Program-made: the position numbers and the translations under genes | In this document: positions 55,593 to 63,628 of the stretch, one piece after another | Layout of the letters: each line of letters starts with the position of its first letter | Numbering within the stretch: the stretch's first letter is position 1 | Assembly: GCF_003097235.1 (NCBI RefSeq) | Contig: NZ_QEQQ01000001.1 | Coordinates: 310,001 to 374,000 of the forward strand | From: Pseudomonas sp. CC120222-01a | GTDB taxonomy: Bacteria; Pseudomonadota; Gammaproteobacteria; Pseudomonadales; Pseudomonadaceae | Length of the DNA stretch: 64,000 nucleotides | Direction of reading: 5' to 3' | The notes under the pieces: generated by a model | Seen by the model: only the letters and a program-made list of their open reading frames with translations | The model's database searches: none | What the model was told of the DNA's origin: nothing

Positions 55593-55839
55593 GGATATTC
55601 CTCGTTGCACAGACGTTAGCCGGCGATAGCCCGACTCCAGAATCAAGGGCAAACATTCTAGTGAGTCACGCACCAGAAGTCACCCCACCCGGGACGACGG
55701 GAAACCTCGCCGGTCGATTAACTTGCATGGCCCGCACGGTGAAGTGCCGAGCCTCTTATATAGAGAGCTGCGTACCCCCGATGGGTGGCACACAACCGAA
55801 ATACCTTGTCAAACAACCGCCAGCTTGAAAGCGACCCGC

Positions 55840-56139
55840 TTATTCAGGATCGATCTCATTGAACTGGCAGTACTCCTCCCACTCCATACCCAGCGCCTCA
55901 GCCACTTCGCGATGGGTCTCCAGGCGCATGGCCTCCAGCTGCTCGGGGCTTTCGGCGATCAACTGCAGCGCCAGCTCCCAGGGCTGAATGCCCTGCTCAT
56001 CGGCGGCATCCTCGAATGCCCACTCGATCTGCTGGGCCTGCTCACGCGCATCCAGCTCGCGGATCTCCTCGAGCAGTTGCGGATTGGCTTCGGCAAAGCG
56101 CTGCAACGCCAGGGCCTGGCGGGCTTCTTTTGCAATCAT
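55840..56139 (-). CDS. Small acidic hypothetical protein (DUF6388-like)
   Basis: 99 residues, very acidic and helical: LQRFAEANPQLLEEIRELDAREQAQQIEWAFEDAADEQG and LETHREVAEALGMEWEEYCQFNEIDPE. No signal, membrane helix or catalytic motif. I associate this pattern with the DUF6388 group of pseudomonad proteins, at low certainty. It is the first gene before tig on the same strand, 247 bases away, so probably separate. Confidence 0.6.
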   Translation of the reverse strand: MIAKEARQALALQRFAEANPQLLEEIRELDAREQAQQIEWAFEDAADEQGIQPWELALQLIAESPEQLEAMRLETHREVAEALGMEWEEYCQFNEIDPE

Positions 56140-56321
56140 CGGGGTGTTCCTCTGCCGGCCAAATGGGCCGGTGTTTCAACCGGCTGAAATCTAACAGCTT
56201 TTATTGGGGTGCCACCAGAGGATTACAAGGGCGGAAAGCGATATCCCTTAACCTCAGATGGTTCTTACCACCATCAGGGAATGAGCCTCTGGGCAGCAGA
56301 TTCTGACTTCACTTGAATGGA

Positions 56322-56337
56322 GTACCTTTTTTGGTAC
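56322..56337. promoter_or_regulatory. Candidate operator/promoter of the toxin-antitoxin pair
   Basis: GTACC and GGTAC flank six T residues. TTGAAT (56313-56318) and TACACT (56335-56340) could be -35 and -10 with a 16-base spacer, placing the dyad between them. This puts the transcript start at about the toxin start codon. A dyad of this type is expected for HigA-type autorepression. Confidence 0.5.
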
Positions 56338-56343
56338 ACTTCC

Positions 56344-56697
56344 ATGAGCGAAAAACCACCAACACTGGAAGCCTGCTTCTACCGCACAGAAGCAGGCAAC
56401 GAACCTGTTCGCGACTGGCTCATTTCATTGCCCCGCGGGCACAAGAGAATGATCGGCACCCAAATCATGACGGTCCAGATCGGATGGCCACTCGGCATGC
56501 CCCTGGCCAGAAAGCTGGACCAAGGACTATGGGAAACCAGGATCGACCTGGACAACACCATTGCGCGAGTACTGTTCACGGTCTCCGGAAGCACGATGGT
56601 ACTGCTGCACGGCTTTATCAAGAAAAGCCAGAAAACACCGGCTTTCGAACTGGAAACCGCCAGACAGCGCAAAGCAGCCCTGGAGAAATACACATGA
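56344..56697 (+). CDS. HigB-like toxin (RelE/ParE superfamily, phage Gp49-like)
   Basis: 117 residues. The pattern ACFYRTEAGNEPVRDWLISLPRGHKRMIG at the start and ETRIDLDNTIARVLFTVSGSTMVLLHGFIKKSQKTP is characteristic of the DUF891/Gp49 ribosome-dependent mRNA interferases. The toxin gene comes first and overlaps the antitoxin by four bases (ATGA), the order used by HigBA. There is no Shine-Dalgarno before the ATG at 56344, which fits leaderless or inefficient initiation. A start nine codons earlier lies inside the promoter region and is unlikely. Confidence 0.8.
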   Translation: MSEKPPTLEACFYRTEAGNEPVRDWLISLPRGHKRMIGTQIMTVQIGWPLGMPLARKLDQGLWETRIDLDNTIARVLFTVSGSTMVLLHGFIKKSQKTPAFELETARQRKAALEKYT

Positions 56698-56999
56698 CCA
56701 ACCCACACATCGGCTCCGGATTCGACGACTTTCTCACCGAACAGAAACTGGCAGAGGAAGTCAGCGCCGCAGCACTCAAGCGCGTGATTGCCTGGCAGAT
56801 CGCCGAAGCCATGAAGAACCAGAACGTCACCAAGAAGATCCTGGCCGAGCGCATGCACACCAGCCGCACAGCCGTCGACCGGGCACTGGACCAGAACGAC
56901 CCCGGCATGACCCTGGCCACGCTGGCCAGCGCCGCTCGCGCACTGGGGCAACGCGTGGAAGTACGCCTCATACCCGACCAGATTCCAGCCCATCCCTGA
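56694..56999 (+). CDS. HigA-like XRE-family antitoxin
   Basis: 101 residues with a helix-turn-helix (VTKKILAERMHTSRTAVDRALDQNDPGMTLATLASAARALG). The N-terminal segment before residue 30 would wrap the toxin. The start overlaps the toxin stop codon by four bases. It is expected to neutralise the toxin and repress the operon at the GTACC dyad upstream. Four tRNA genes follow on the opposite strand. Confidence 0.8.
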   Translation: MTNPHIGSGFDDFLTEQKLAEEVSAAALKRVIAWQIAEAMKNQNVTKKILAERMHTSRTAVDRALDQNDPGMTLATLASAARALGQRVEVRLIPDQIPAHP

Positions 57000-57054
57000 C
57001 CAGACAACCGGGCAGTGCTGGCTGCCCACCCGCTGACGCCGCGCAGAAACAACA

Positions 57055-57085
57055 AAGGCGCCCGATCTCACGATCAAGGCGCCTT
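57055..57085 (-). terminator. Terminator hairpin after the distal tRNA-His
   Basis: AAGGCGCC and GGCGCCTT flank a 15-base segment that itself has a GATC dyad; on the minus strand TTTGTTGTTT follows. It would end the tRNA operon. Confidence 0.7.
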
Positions 57086-57094
57086 CGAAAAATA

Positions 57095-57170
57095 TGGGGT
57101 GGACGATGGGAATCGAACCCACGACAACTGGAATCACAATCCAGCGCTCTACCAACTGAGCTACGCCCAC
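57095..57170 (-). tRNA. tRNA-His (GTG), copy 2
   Basis: Minus-strand cloverleaf: acceptor GTGGGCG/CGTCCAC, D loop AGCTCAGTTGGTAGAGC, anticodon loop TTGTGAT (GTG), T loop TTCGATTCC, and encoded CCA. The base before the acceptor is G, the usual G-1. Identical in sequence to the copy at 57356-57431. Last gene of the tRNA operon. Confidence 0.96.
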
Positions 57171-57214
57171 CATATTGCGGTGTTGCAGTGTTGCGATACA
57201 GCCTTACAGAAGCA

Positions 57215-57299
57215 TGGTGCGGACGAAGAGACTCGAACTCTTACAGCTTGCGCCGCTGGAACCTAAATCCAGTGTGTCTACCAATTTCACCACGTCCGC
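57215..57299 (-). tRNA. tRNA-Leu (TAG)
   Basis: 85-base class II tRNA on the minus strand. Acceptor GCGGACG/CGTCCGC, anticodon loop TTTAGGT (TAG), a long variable arm CGGCGCAAGCTG, T loop TTCGAGTCT and encoded CCA. Lies between the two tRNA-His copies. Confidence 0.95.
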
Positions 57300-57314
57300 G
57301 TAACGCTTAAAACA

Positions 57315-57346
57315 AAGGCGCCAGATTATTCAATCAAAGGCGCCTT
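57315..57346 (-). terminator. Hairpin between tRNA-His copy 1 and tRNA-Leu
   Basis: AAGGCGCC and GGCGCCTT are the same arms as at 57055, with a different loop, followed by TTTGTTTT on the minus strand. It looks like an intrinsic terminator but has two further tRNA genes downstream, so it may attenuate or mark RNA processing. Confidence 0.6.
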
Positions 57347-57355
57347 CGTCGAATA

Positions 57356-57431
57356 TGGGGTGGACGATGGGAATCGAACCCACGACAACTGGAATCACAA
57401 TCCAGCGCTCTACCAACTGAGCTACGCCCAC
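57356..57431 (-). tRNA. tRNA-His (GTG), copy 1
   Basis: Same 76 bases as the copy at 57095-57170, including the encoded CCA and preceding G. Its 3' flank (TATTC/CGAAGGCGCC) also resembles the other copy, which points to tandem duplication of a tRNA-His unit together with its hairpin. Confidence 0.96.
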
Positions 57432-57474
57432 CATATTGCATTACAGCCTTACTTGCTTGCCCAAGCTGCCTATA

Positions 57475-57551
57475 TGGCGCACCCGGCAGGACTCGAACCT
57501 GCGACCATCCGCTTAGAAGGCGGATGCTCTATCCAGCTGAGCTACGGGCGC
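57475..57551 (-). tRNA. tRNA-Arg (TCT)
   Basis: 77-base minus-strand cloverleaf. Acceptor GCGCCCG/CGGGTGC, D loop AGCTCAGCTGGATAGAGC, anticodon loop CTTCTAA (TCT), T loop TTCGAGTCC, encoded CCA. First gene of the tRNA operon, about 100 bases after its promoter. Confidence 0.96.
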
Positions 57552-57658
57552 TTAAGCGTGAAGCCTAACCGAACAAGCCGTTAACAGGTAACTGCTAAAC
57601 CACTCATTCTGCCCGACCTCGCCAACCAGTGCTAGGCTGTGCCCGACAAGTGCGGCGA

Positions 57659-57687
57659 ATCTTATAGGCGAGCCTACAGGTCGTCAA
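57659..57687 (-). promoter_or_regulatory. Promoter of the tRNA operon
   Basis: TTGACG (57682-57687), a 17-base spacer and TAAGAT (57659-57664) on the minus strand, followed by a GC-rich discriminator (TCGCCGC), as in stringently controlled stable-RNA promoters. Confidence 0.7.
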
Positions 57688-57821
57688 CACCTTTCTCGAA
57701 AAAATTTAAATTATTTAAGGGGTTAGGGGATTTGCCCGACCACCCGCCTTTGCCCTTGGGCGATGTCGTGCGAGAATGCGCCCTCTTTATTGTTCCTTTC
57801 TCGATGGTTAATCACGCGTCT

Positions 57822-58676
57822 ATGACTGCACACCTAATCGATGGCAAGGCGATCGCCGCCAACCTGCGCAAGCAGATCGCTCAACGTGTCGAGGAGCGTC
57901 GCCAGCAAGGCCTGCGCACGCCGGGCCTGGCGGTGATCCTGGTCGGCACCGACCCCGCCTCCCAAGTCTATGTCTCGCACAAGCGCAAGGACTGCGAAGA
58001 GGTCGGCTTCATTTCCCAGGCATTCGACCTGCCCAGCGAGACCACGCAGCAAGCGCTGACCGAGCTGATCGACCGCCTCAACGACGACCCGGCCGTCGAC
58101 GGCATCCTGCTGCAGCTGCCGCTGCCGGCGCACCTGGACGCTTCACTGCTGCTCGAGCGCATCCGCCCCGACAAAGACGTCGACGGCTTCCACCCGTACA
58201 ACATCGGCCGCCTGGCCCAGCGCATCCCGCTGCTGCGCCCGTGCACGCCAAAAGGCATCATGACCCTGCTGGAAAGCACCGGTCAGGACCTGTACGGCAT
58301 GAATGCGGTCATCGTCGGCGCTTCCAACATCGTTGGCCGCCCGATGGCCATGGAGCTGCTGCTGGGTGGTTGCACCGTGACCGTCTGCCACCGCTTCACC
58401 AAGGACCTGGCCGGCCACGTCGGCCGTGCCGACCTGGTGGTCGTGGCCGCCGGCAAGCCTGGCCTGGTCAAGGGTGAGTGGATCAAGGAAGGCGCCATCG
58501 TCATCGACGTCGGCATCAACCGCCAGGAAGATGGCAAGTTGGTCGGCGACGTGGTCTACGAGACTGCCCTGCCGCGTGCCGGCTGGATCACGCCGGTTCC
58601 GGGCGGTGTCGGGCCGATGACCCGCGCCTGCCTGCTGGAAAACACGCTGTATGCGGCGGAAGAGCTGCACAAGTAG
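57822..58676 (+). CDS. folD: Methylenetetrahydrofolate dehydrogenase/cyclohydrolase FolD
   Basis: 284 residues, the usual FolD length. It interconverts methylene-, methenyl- and 10-formyl-tetrahydrofolate. Motifs: catalytic [15 protein letters not shown] (Tyr and Lys), [31 protein letters not shown] (NADP binding) and [10 protein letters not shown]. The ATG at 57822 is selected over a long upstream frame that runs into the tRNA promoter region. Strong terminator after it. Confidence 0.94.
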   Translation: MTAHLIDGKAIAANLRKQIAQRVEERRQQGLRTPGLAVILVGTDPASQVYVSHKRKDCEEVGFISQAFDLPSETTQQALTELIDRLNDDPAVDGILLQLPLPAHLDASLLLERIRPDKDVDGFHPYNIGRLAQRIPLLRPCTPKGIMTLLESTGQDLYGMNAVIVGASNIVGRPMAMELLLGGCTVTVCHRFTKDLAGHVGRADLVVVAAGKPGLVKGEWIKEGAIVIDVGINRQEDGKLVGDVVYETALPRAGWITPVPGGVGPMTRACLLENTLYAAEELHK

Positions 58677-58690
58677 TACCGCGTGACATG

Positions 58691-58722
58691 AAAACGGCAC
58701 CTCTTGGAGGTGCCGTTTTTTT
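58691..58722 (+). terminator. Terminator of folD
   Basis: AAAACGGCACCTC (58691-58703), TTG loop, GAGGTGCCG then seven T residues. Confidence 0.92.
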
Positions 58723-58887
58723 ATCCCCGCGGTTCACCGCAGGCAGCACAGCCGATTCGGCTGCCAGCTGCGCAATATCAGCCACCCCCGCTGCCAGCAC
58801 ACCCCGTTTCAGCCAGCATCGCTTCGCTCCGCGCCCGACAATATCTCCAGAGCCCTCACTGGAAGCGTCGCCGCAAGGAGACCCCTC

Positions 58888-59952
58888 ATGACCCGTTATA
58901 TCGATGTGCAAGACCTCGCCCGCCTGGTCAACCGCAAAGGCCTGGCCACCTGCCTGGTGGAGATGGCCGAGTACATTCGCCAGGACTACCTGCGTTGGCA
59001 GGCCTTCGAGAAGTGCGCCCGGGTGGCCAATCACTCGCCCGGTGGGGTCATCGAGCTGATGCCGGTGTCCGATGCCGACCTGTACGCTTTCAAGTACGTC
59101 AACGGCCACCCGAAGAACACGCACCATGGCCTGCCCACGGTAATGGCCTTCGGCACCCTGGCCGATGTCGACACCGGCACGCCGTTGCTGCTCAGCGAGA
59201 TGACCCTGACCACAGCGATCCGTACCGCGGCCACTTCGGCACTGGCCGCCCGCTACCTGGCGCGGGAGGACAGCCGCTGCATGGCGCTGATCGGCAACGG
59301 CTCGCAGAGCGAGTTCCAGGCCATTGCCTTCAATACCCTGGTGGGCATCGACGAGATCCGCCTGTACGACATCGACCCGACGGCCTCGGCCAAGCTGGTG
59401 GCCAACCTGGCCGGCCGCCCCGGCCTGAAGCTGAGCATCGCCAACTCGGTTGCCGAAGCGGTACGCGGCGCTGACATTGTCACCACGGTCACGGCCGACA
59501 AGGCCTATGCAACCATCCTGACCCCGGAGATGATCGAGCCTGGCATGCACCTGAATGCCGTCGGCGGCGACTGCCCAGGCAAAACCGAACTGCACCGCGA
59601 CATCGTCGAACAGGCGCGAGTGATTGTCGAATACGAACCGCAGAGCCGGGTCGAAGGCGAGATTCAGCAGATGCCTGCAGATTCGCCGGTAGTCGAGTTC
59701 TGGCAGGTGCTCGCCGGGCTTGTTCAGGGCCGCGAGCATGCCGAACAGGTCACGCTGTTCGACTCGGTCGGCTTTGCCCTCGAAGACTATTCGGCCCTGC
59801 GTTATGTGCTGGACACCACGCGCATGCTGGGCATTGGCCAGGACATCGCGCTGGTGCCGAAGCTGGAGGATCCGAAAGACCTCTACTCGCTGCTGCAGCC
59901 ACGAGTCATTGGCGTACGCTCGATGCGCAAGGCAGACACCGCCTGCGCCTGA
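58888..59952 (+). CDS. Ornithine cyclodeaminase family protein
   Basis: 354 residues. NAD-binding core ALIGNGSQSEFQAIAF and DIDPTASAKLVANL, substrate-side HHGLPTVMAFGTLAD (with nearby Lys) and GGDCPGKTEL, which carries the Asp typical of ornithine cyclodeaminase rather than alanine dehydrogenase. It probably converts ornithine to proline and ammonia. GCAAGGAGAC upstream provides a Shine-Dalgarno for the ATG at 58888. An Lrp-family gene follows 75 bases downstream in the same direction. Confidence 0.87.
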   Translation: MTRYIDVQDLARLVNRKGLATCLVEMAEYIRQDYLRWQAFEKCARVANHSPGGVIELMPVSDADLYAFKYVNGHPKNTHHGLPTVMAFGTLADVDTGTPLLLSEMTLTTAIRTAATSALAARYLAREDSRCMALIGNGSQSEFQAIAFNTLVGIDEIRLYDIDPTASAKLVANLAGRPGLKLSIANSVAEAVRGADIVTTVTADKAYATILTPEMIEPGMHLNAVGGDCPGKTELHRDIVEQARVIVEYEPQSRVEGEIQQMPADSPVVEFWQVLAGLVQGREHAEQVTLFDSVGFALEDYSALRYVLDTTRMLGIGQDIALVPKLEDPKDLYSLLQPRVIGVRSMRKADTACA

Positions 59953-60027
59953 TGCACCCTGGGGCTGCGCAGCGGCCCCGGTTTACGCCTACCCTGTCCA
60001 TGCCCCCTTCCGAAAGAAGCCCTGTGC

Positions 60028-60519
60028 ATGGACACCAAGGACGCCAACGCCCCACCTCTGGACCGCATCGACGAAGCCATCATCGACGTGCTGCGCCACG
60101 ACGGGCGCATCACCTTCGAAAAGCTCTCGAGCCTGGTCCACCTCACCCCACGCCCCTGCCTGGAGCGCGTGCGCAAGCTTGAGCGGCGGGGCGTGATCCG
60201 CGGCTACGGCGCCATCATCGACCTGCAGAAGCTCGCCCCGGGCTTGTCGCTGCTGGTGCTGGTGGCCCTGTCCAACCAGAGCGGGCGTGCTGCGCAAAAG
60301 GCCTTTGAAGCCACCATGCTGGCTTGCCCGGAGGTCTACGAATGCCATCTGATCAGCGGCCACTTCGACTACAGCCTGCGCCTGCGCTGCCGTGACATGG
60401 AGCACTACCGGGTGCTCAGCGAAAGCTGGATGAACGACGATGCGCTGCATATCGACAAGCTGGTGGCGCACCCGGAACTGGCGGCAGTCAAGCACATGGC
60501 CCCGCCACTGGGGCTGTAA
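60028..60519 (+). CDS. Lrp/AsnC-family transcriptional regulator
   Basis: 163 residues: HTH about 12-60 (IDEAIIDVLRHDGRITFEKLSSLVHLTPRPCLERVRKLERRGVI) and an RAM ligand-binding domain about 70-155 (PEVYECHLISGHFDYSLRLRCRD). It follows the ornithine cyclodeaminase gene in the same direction, rather than divergently as is common for Lrp regulators of catabolic genes. The likely ligand is an amino acid such as ornithine or proline; this is inferred from context. Confidence 0.87.
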   Translation: MDTKDANAPPLDRIDEAIIDVLRHDGRITFEKLSSLVHLTPRPCLERVRKLERRGVIRGYGAIIDLQKLAPGLSLLVLVALSNQSGRAAQKAFEATMLACPEVYECHLISGHFDYSLRLRCRDMEHYRVLSESWMNDDALHIDKLVAHPELAAVKHMAPPLGL

Positions 60520-60657
60520 CCGGCCCCAGTAGTTGGCAAACGGATTGCAAATATCCCCTTCGCGCTGGCCAGCGCCCTGATTCACCCTCCGCGAGGGGGC
60601 AGCTGTACCCTCCCATGCACCGAACTAGAGCCCGGCCAGCGTAAACGCCCCACAACT

Positions 60658-60741
60658 GGTCAGACCGGTAAGGCCAAAAACCCTTGCAAAGTCGGGTTTT
60701 TCGCGCTTTTATGACTCCGCGCTGAACAAACCGGTAAGACC
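60658..60741. promoter_or_regulatory. Three GGTNNNACC-like operators upstream of the DctA-like gene
   Basis: GGTCAGACC (60658-60666), GGTAAGGCC (60667-60675, one mismatch) and GGTAAGACC (60733-60741) all match the GGT-N3-ACC half-site arrangement of FCD-type GntR regulators. They sit 70-155 bases before the transporter start. A GntR/FCD protein is encoded just downstream of the transporter and is the obvious candidate binder. The 294-base gap 60520-60813 otherwise holds no gene. Confidence 0.55.
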
Positions 60742-60813
60742 ACAATAATTAAGTCCTGCGCTCTTTCGCCCCGTGCGGCACCGAAGCAAGGACACCGATC
60801 TGAGATCTCTCCC

Positions 60814-62124
60814 ATGCTCAAATGGTGCTCGCGTTCGATCTTCCTGCAAGTTGTGCTCGGCCTTGCTCTCGGCATCGCCTGCGGCCTCAGCTTCCCCGAC
60901 CTTTCCCTGCAGCTCAAACCCCTCGGCGACGGCTTCATCAAGCTGATCAAGATGCTCATCGGCCTGATCGTGTTCTGCGTGGTGGTCAGTGGCATTTCCG
61001 GCGCTGGCGACCTGAAGAAGGTCGGGCGCATCGGCCTGAAATCGGTGATCTACTTCGAAGTGCTGACCACCATCGCGCTGGTCATCGGTCTGGTGTTCGC
61101 CTTCAGCAGCGGCATCGGCAGTGGCGCCAACATCCACCTCGATCAGCTGTCCAGCGCCGACGCCAGCAGCCTGGCCGAGCGCGGCCAGCACATCCATGGG
61201 GCCACGGCGTTCTTCATGGACCTGATCCCGACCTCGGTGGTCGGTGCCTTCGCCGACAACAACATCCTCCAGGTGTTGCTGTTCTCGGTACTGTTCGGCA
61301 GCGCGCTGAACCTGGTGGGCGATTCGGCCGCCGGCATCTCGCGGCTGATCAACGAACTGAGCCACGTGATCTTCCGCATCATGGGCATGATCGTGCGCCT
61401 GGCGCCGATCGGCGTGTTCGGTGCCATCGCCTTCACCACCAGCAAGTACGGCCTGGAATCGCTGCAGCACCTGGGCGGCCTGGTGGCGCTGTTCTACCTG
61501 ACCTGCGCCGGCTTCGTGCTGATCGTGCTGGGTACCGTGATGCGCGTGTCGGGTCTGAAGCTGTTGCCGTTCATCAAGTACCTGCGTGAAGAGCTGACCA
61601 TCGTGCTCGGCACCGCTTCGTCCGACGCCGTGCTGCCGCAGATCATGCGCAAGCTGGAACACCTGGGCATCGGCAGCTCCACCGTCGGCCTGGTCATCCC
61701 CACCGGCTACTCGTTCAACCTCGACGGCTTCTCCATCTACCTGACCCTGGCCATCGTGTTCATCGCCAACGCCACCGGCACGCCGCTGGAGATGACCGAC
61801 CTGCTGACCATCCTGCTGGTGTCGCTGGTGACTTCCAAGGGGGCTCACGGCATCCCAGGCTCGGCGCTGGTGATCCTCGCCGCTACCCTGACCGCCGTGC
61901 CGGCGATTCCGGTGGTGGGCCTGGTGCTGGTACTGGCAGTGGACTGGTTCATGGGCATTGGCCGGGCACTGACCAACCTGATCGGCAACTGCGTGGCCAC
62001 CGTGGCCATCGCCCGCTGGGAAAAGGACATCGACCTGGAACGTGCGCAGAACGTGCTCGATGGCAAACCCGGCTTCGCCCCGGCGCCACGCAAGCCAGCC
62101 AACCCCCATCAACAGGAATTCTGA
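60814..62124 (+). CDS. dctA: C4-dicarboxylate transporter, DctA-like (DAACS family)
   Basis: 436 residues with eight or more TM helices. The Na+/H+-dicarboxylate symporter signatures are GTASSDAVLPQIM and PTGYSFNLDGFSIYLT, and GNCVATVAIARWEKDID near the C-terminus is typical of DctA. The last 15 residues are proline-rich. Motifs fit C4-dicarboxylate uptake, but pseudomonads have several paralogues, so the substrate could be another carboxylate. It is followed by two GntR genes in the same direction, which may be part of its transcript. Confidence 0.8.
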   Translation: MLKWCSRSIFLQVVLGLALGIACGLSFPDLSLQLKPLGDGFIKLIKMLIGLIVFCVVVSGISGAGDLKKVGRIGLKSVIYFEVLTTIALVIGLVFAFSSGIGSGANIHLDQLSSADASSLAERGQHIHGATAFFMDLIPTSVVGAFADNNILQVLLFSVLFGSALNLVGDSAAGISRLINELSHVIFRIMGMIVRLAPIGVFGAIAFTTSKYGLESLQHLGGLVALFYLTCAGFVLIVLGTVMRVSGLKLLPFIKYLREELTIVLGTASSDAVLPQIMRKLEHLGIGSSTVGLVIPTGYSFNLDGFSIYLTLAIVFIANATGTPLEMTDLLTILLVSLVTSKGAHGIPGSALVILAATLTAVPAIPVVGLVLVLAVDWFMGIGRALTNLIGNCVATVAIARWEKDIDLERAQNVLDGKPGFAPAPRKPANPHQQEF

Positions 62125-62168
62125 GCGAACGTGGCCGGCGTTGACGCCGGCCCTTCCAGGAGCGAAAC

Positions 62169-62873
62169 GTGATCAGCTCATCGACCGTCGTCAACTCAGT
62201 GGTGGAAAAACTGCGCCAGGCCCTGGCCCGTGGCCAGTGGCGCTCCGGCGACATGCTACCCGGCCAGCGCGAACTGGCCGAACAACTGGGCATCAGCCGC
62301 CCCAGCCTGCGCGAAGCGGTGACCGTGCTGGAAACCCTGGGCCTGGTACGTGCACTGCCGGGCAAGGGGGTGCTGGTGCTCGATGCCGAGGCTGCGCCCC
62401 AGGACCCGGCCAGCGAAAGCGCCGCAGCGGCCAGCCTGGCCGATGTACTGGAGCTGCGCTACACCCTCGAACCGTTCATCGTCGGCCTGGTCGCGCAATC
62501 GGCCAACAGCCAGGACATCGGCCAGCTGCGCCTGACCCTGATGGACATGCGCGAAGCCCTGGAAGCTGATGACAGCGAAGCCGGGGTCAAGGCCTACATC
62601 GCCTTCCACGAAGCGCTGTTCGCCTTGACCACCAACCCGATCTTCCAGAGCGTGGTGCAGCAGACTGGCAACGCCCTCAAGCAAAGCGCCAGCATGCTGC
62701 GCAACTCGCCCGAGCACCTGGCCGCCCGGCTCAAGGAAAACGAAGCCGTGGTGCGCGCCATTCGCGAACGCAACAGCGCCCAGGCCAGCGCCCAGATGCG
62801 CCAGCACATTCTTGCCGAAGGCGAGCGCATGGGCATTCAACTCAACATCCCGGACGACCAGCCCGGCCAATGA
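62169..62873 (+). CDS. GntR/FadR-family (FCD) regulator, first of two
   Basis: 234 residues. Winged helix about 5-70 (SVVEKLRQALARGQWRSGDMLPGQRELAEQLGISRPSLREAVTVLETLGLVRAL), then an FCD domain about 85-230. It follows the transporter by 44 bases and probably binds the GGTNNNACC sites upstream of it. FCD regulators of the LldR/PdhR/GlcC type often respond to hydroxy- or dicarboxylates, the class of substrates this transporter would import. No effector can be stated from sequence. Confidence 0.85.
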   Translation: MISSSTVVNSVVEKLRQALARGQWRSGDMLPGQRELAEQLGISRPSLREAVTVLETLGLVRALPGKGVLVLDAEAAPQDPASESAAAASLADVLELRYTLEPFIVGLVAQSANSQDIGQLRLTLMDMREALEADDSEAGVKAYIAFHEALFALTTNPIFQSVVQQTGNALKQSASMLRNSPEHLAARLKENEAVVRAIRERNSAQASAQMRQHILAEGERMGIQLNIPDDQPGQ

Positions 62874-62889
62874 CCCTTGGAGAGCGACC

Positions 62890-63570
62890 ATGACCGCCTG
62901 CGCCCACGCCGCCCCCCGCCTGCCTGCCCTGCTCGCCGCCGGCGAGACTCGCCTGTCGGCCGAGCAGATCTACCCGCGCCTGTTCGACGCGATCCTCGAG
63001 CAGCGCCTGCCGCCTGGCAGCCTGTTGCCCGAACAGGCCCTGGGCAATGCCTTCGGGGTCAGCCGCACGGTGATCCGCCGGGTGCTCGGGCGCCTGTCGG
63101 ACCAACAAGTGGTGGTGCAGCGCCCCAGCCACACTGCCCACCTGGCTGCACCCGACCCCGAGCAGGCACGCCAGGTGCTCAGCGCCCGGCGCCTGGCCGA
63201 AACCACCCTGATCAGCCTGGCCGCGCAGCGTGCACGGCCCGTGCAGATCCGCCAGCTGCGCCAGCTGGTCGAGCGCGAGCGCCAGCACCATGAGCGCGGC
63301 GAGCGCTGCGCCGCCATCCGCCTGGGTGGCGAGTTTCACCTCAAGCTCGCCCAGGTAGCGGCCAATGAGCCGCTGGCGCGGTTTCTCAATGGCCTGGTGC
63401 CGATGACCTCGTTGATCATCGCCCGTTATGAATCGCCTTGCTGCGACCACTGCGCCTGGGAGGAACATGCGGCGATCATCGATGCTGTAGAAGCCGGTGA
63501 TGCGGGGGCGGCACTGGCGTTAATGCATGAGCACCTCGACCGCCTGGAAGACAAACTCGACCTCGACTGA
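62890..63570 (+). CDS. GntR-family regulator, second of two
   Basis: 226 residues. Winged helix about 18-75 (SAEQIYPRLFDAILEQRLPPGSLLPEQALGNAFGVSRTVIRRVLGRLSDQQVVVQRP) followed by an FCD-type helical domain with a Cys/His pair CCDHCAWEEHAAIIDA that could bind metal. It starts 16 bases after the first GntR gene and is probably co-transcribed. It is clearly divergent from its neighbour, so they likely recognise different DNA. The ATG at 62890 is selected because the upstream in-frame extension overlaps the preceding gene. Confidence 0.83.
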   Translation: MTACAHAAPRLPALLAAGETRLSAEQIYPRLFDAILEQRLPPGSLLPEQALGNAFGVSRTVIRRVLGRLSDQQVVVQRPSHTAHLAAPDPEQARQVLSARRLAETTLISLAAQRARPVQIRQLRQLVERERQHHERGERCAAIRLGGEFHLKLAQVAANEPLARFLNGLVPMTSLIIARYESPCCDHCAWEEHAAIIDAVEAGDAGAALALMHEHLDRLEDKLDLD

Positions 63571-63628
63571 GCCGGAGCCGCCCTATACTCGGATAACCAC
63601 CCAGCCTCTACCCCCGGGAGGCAGCCGA

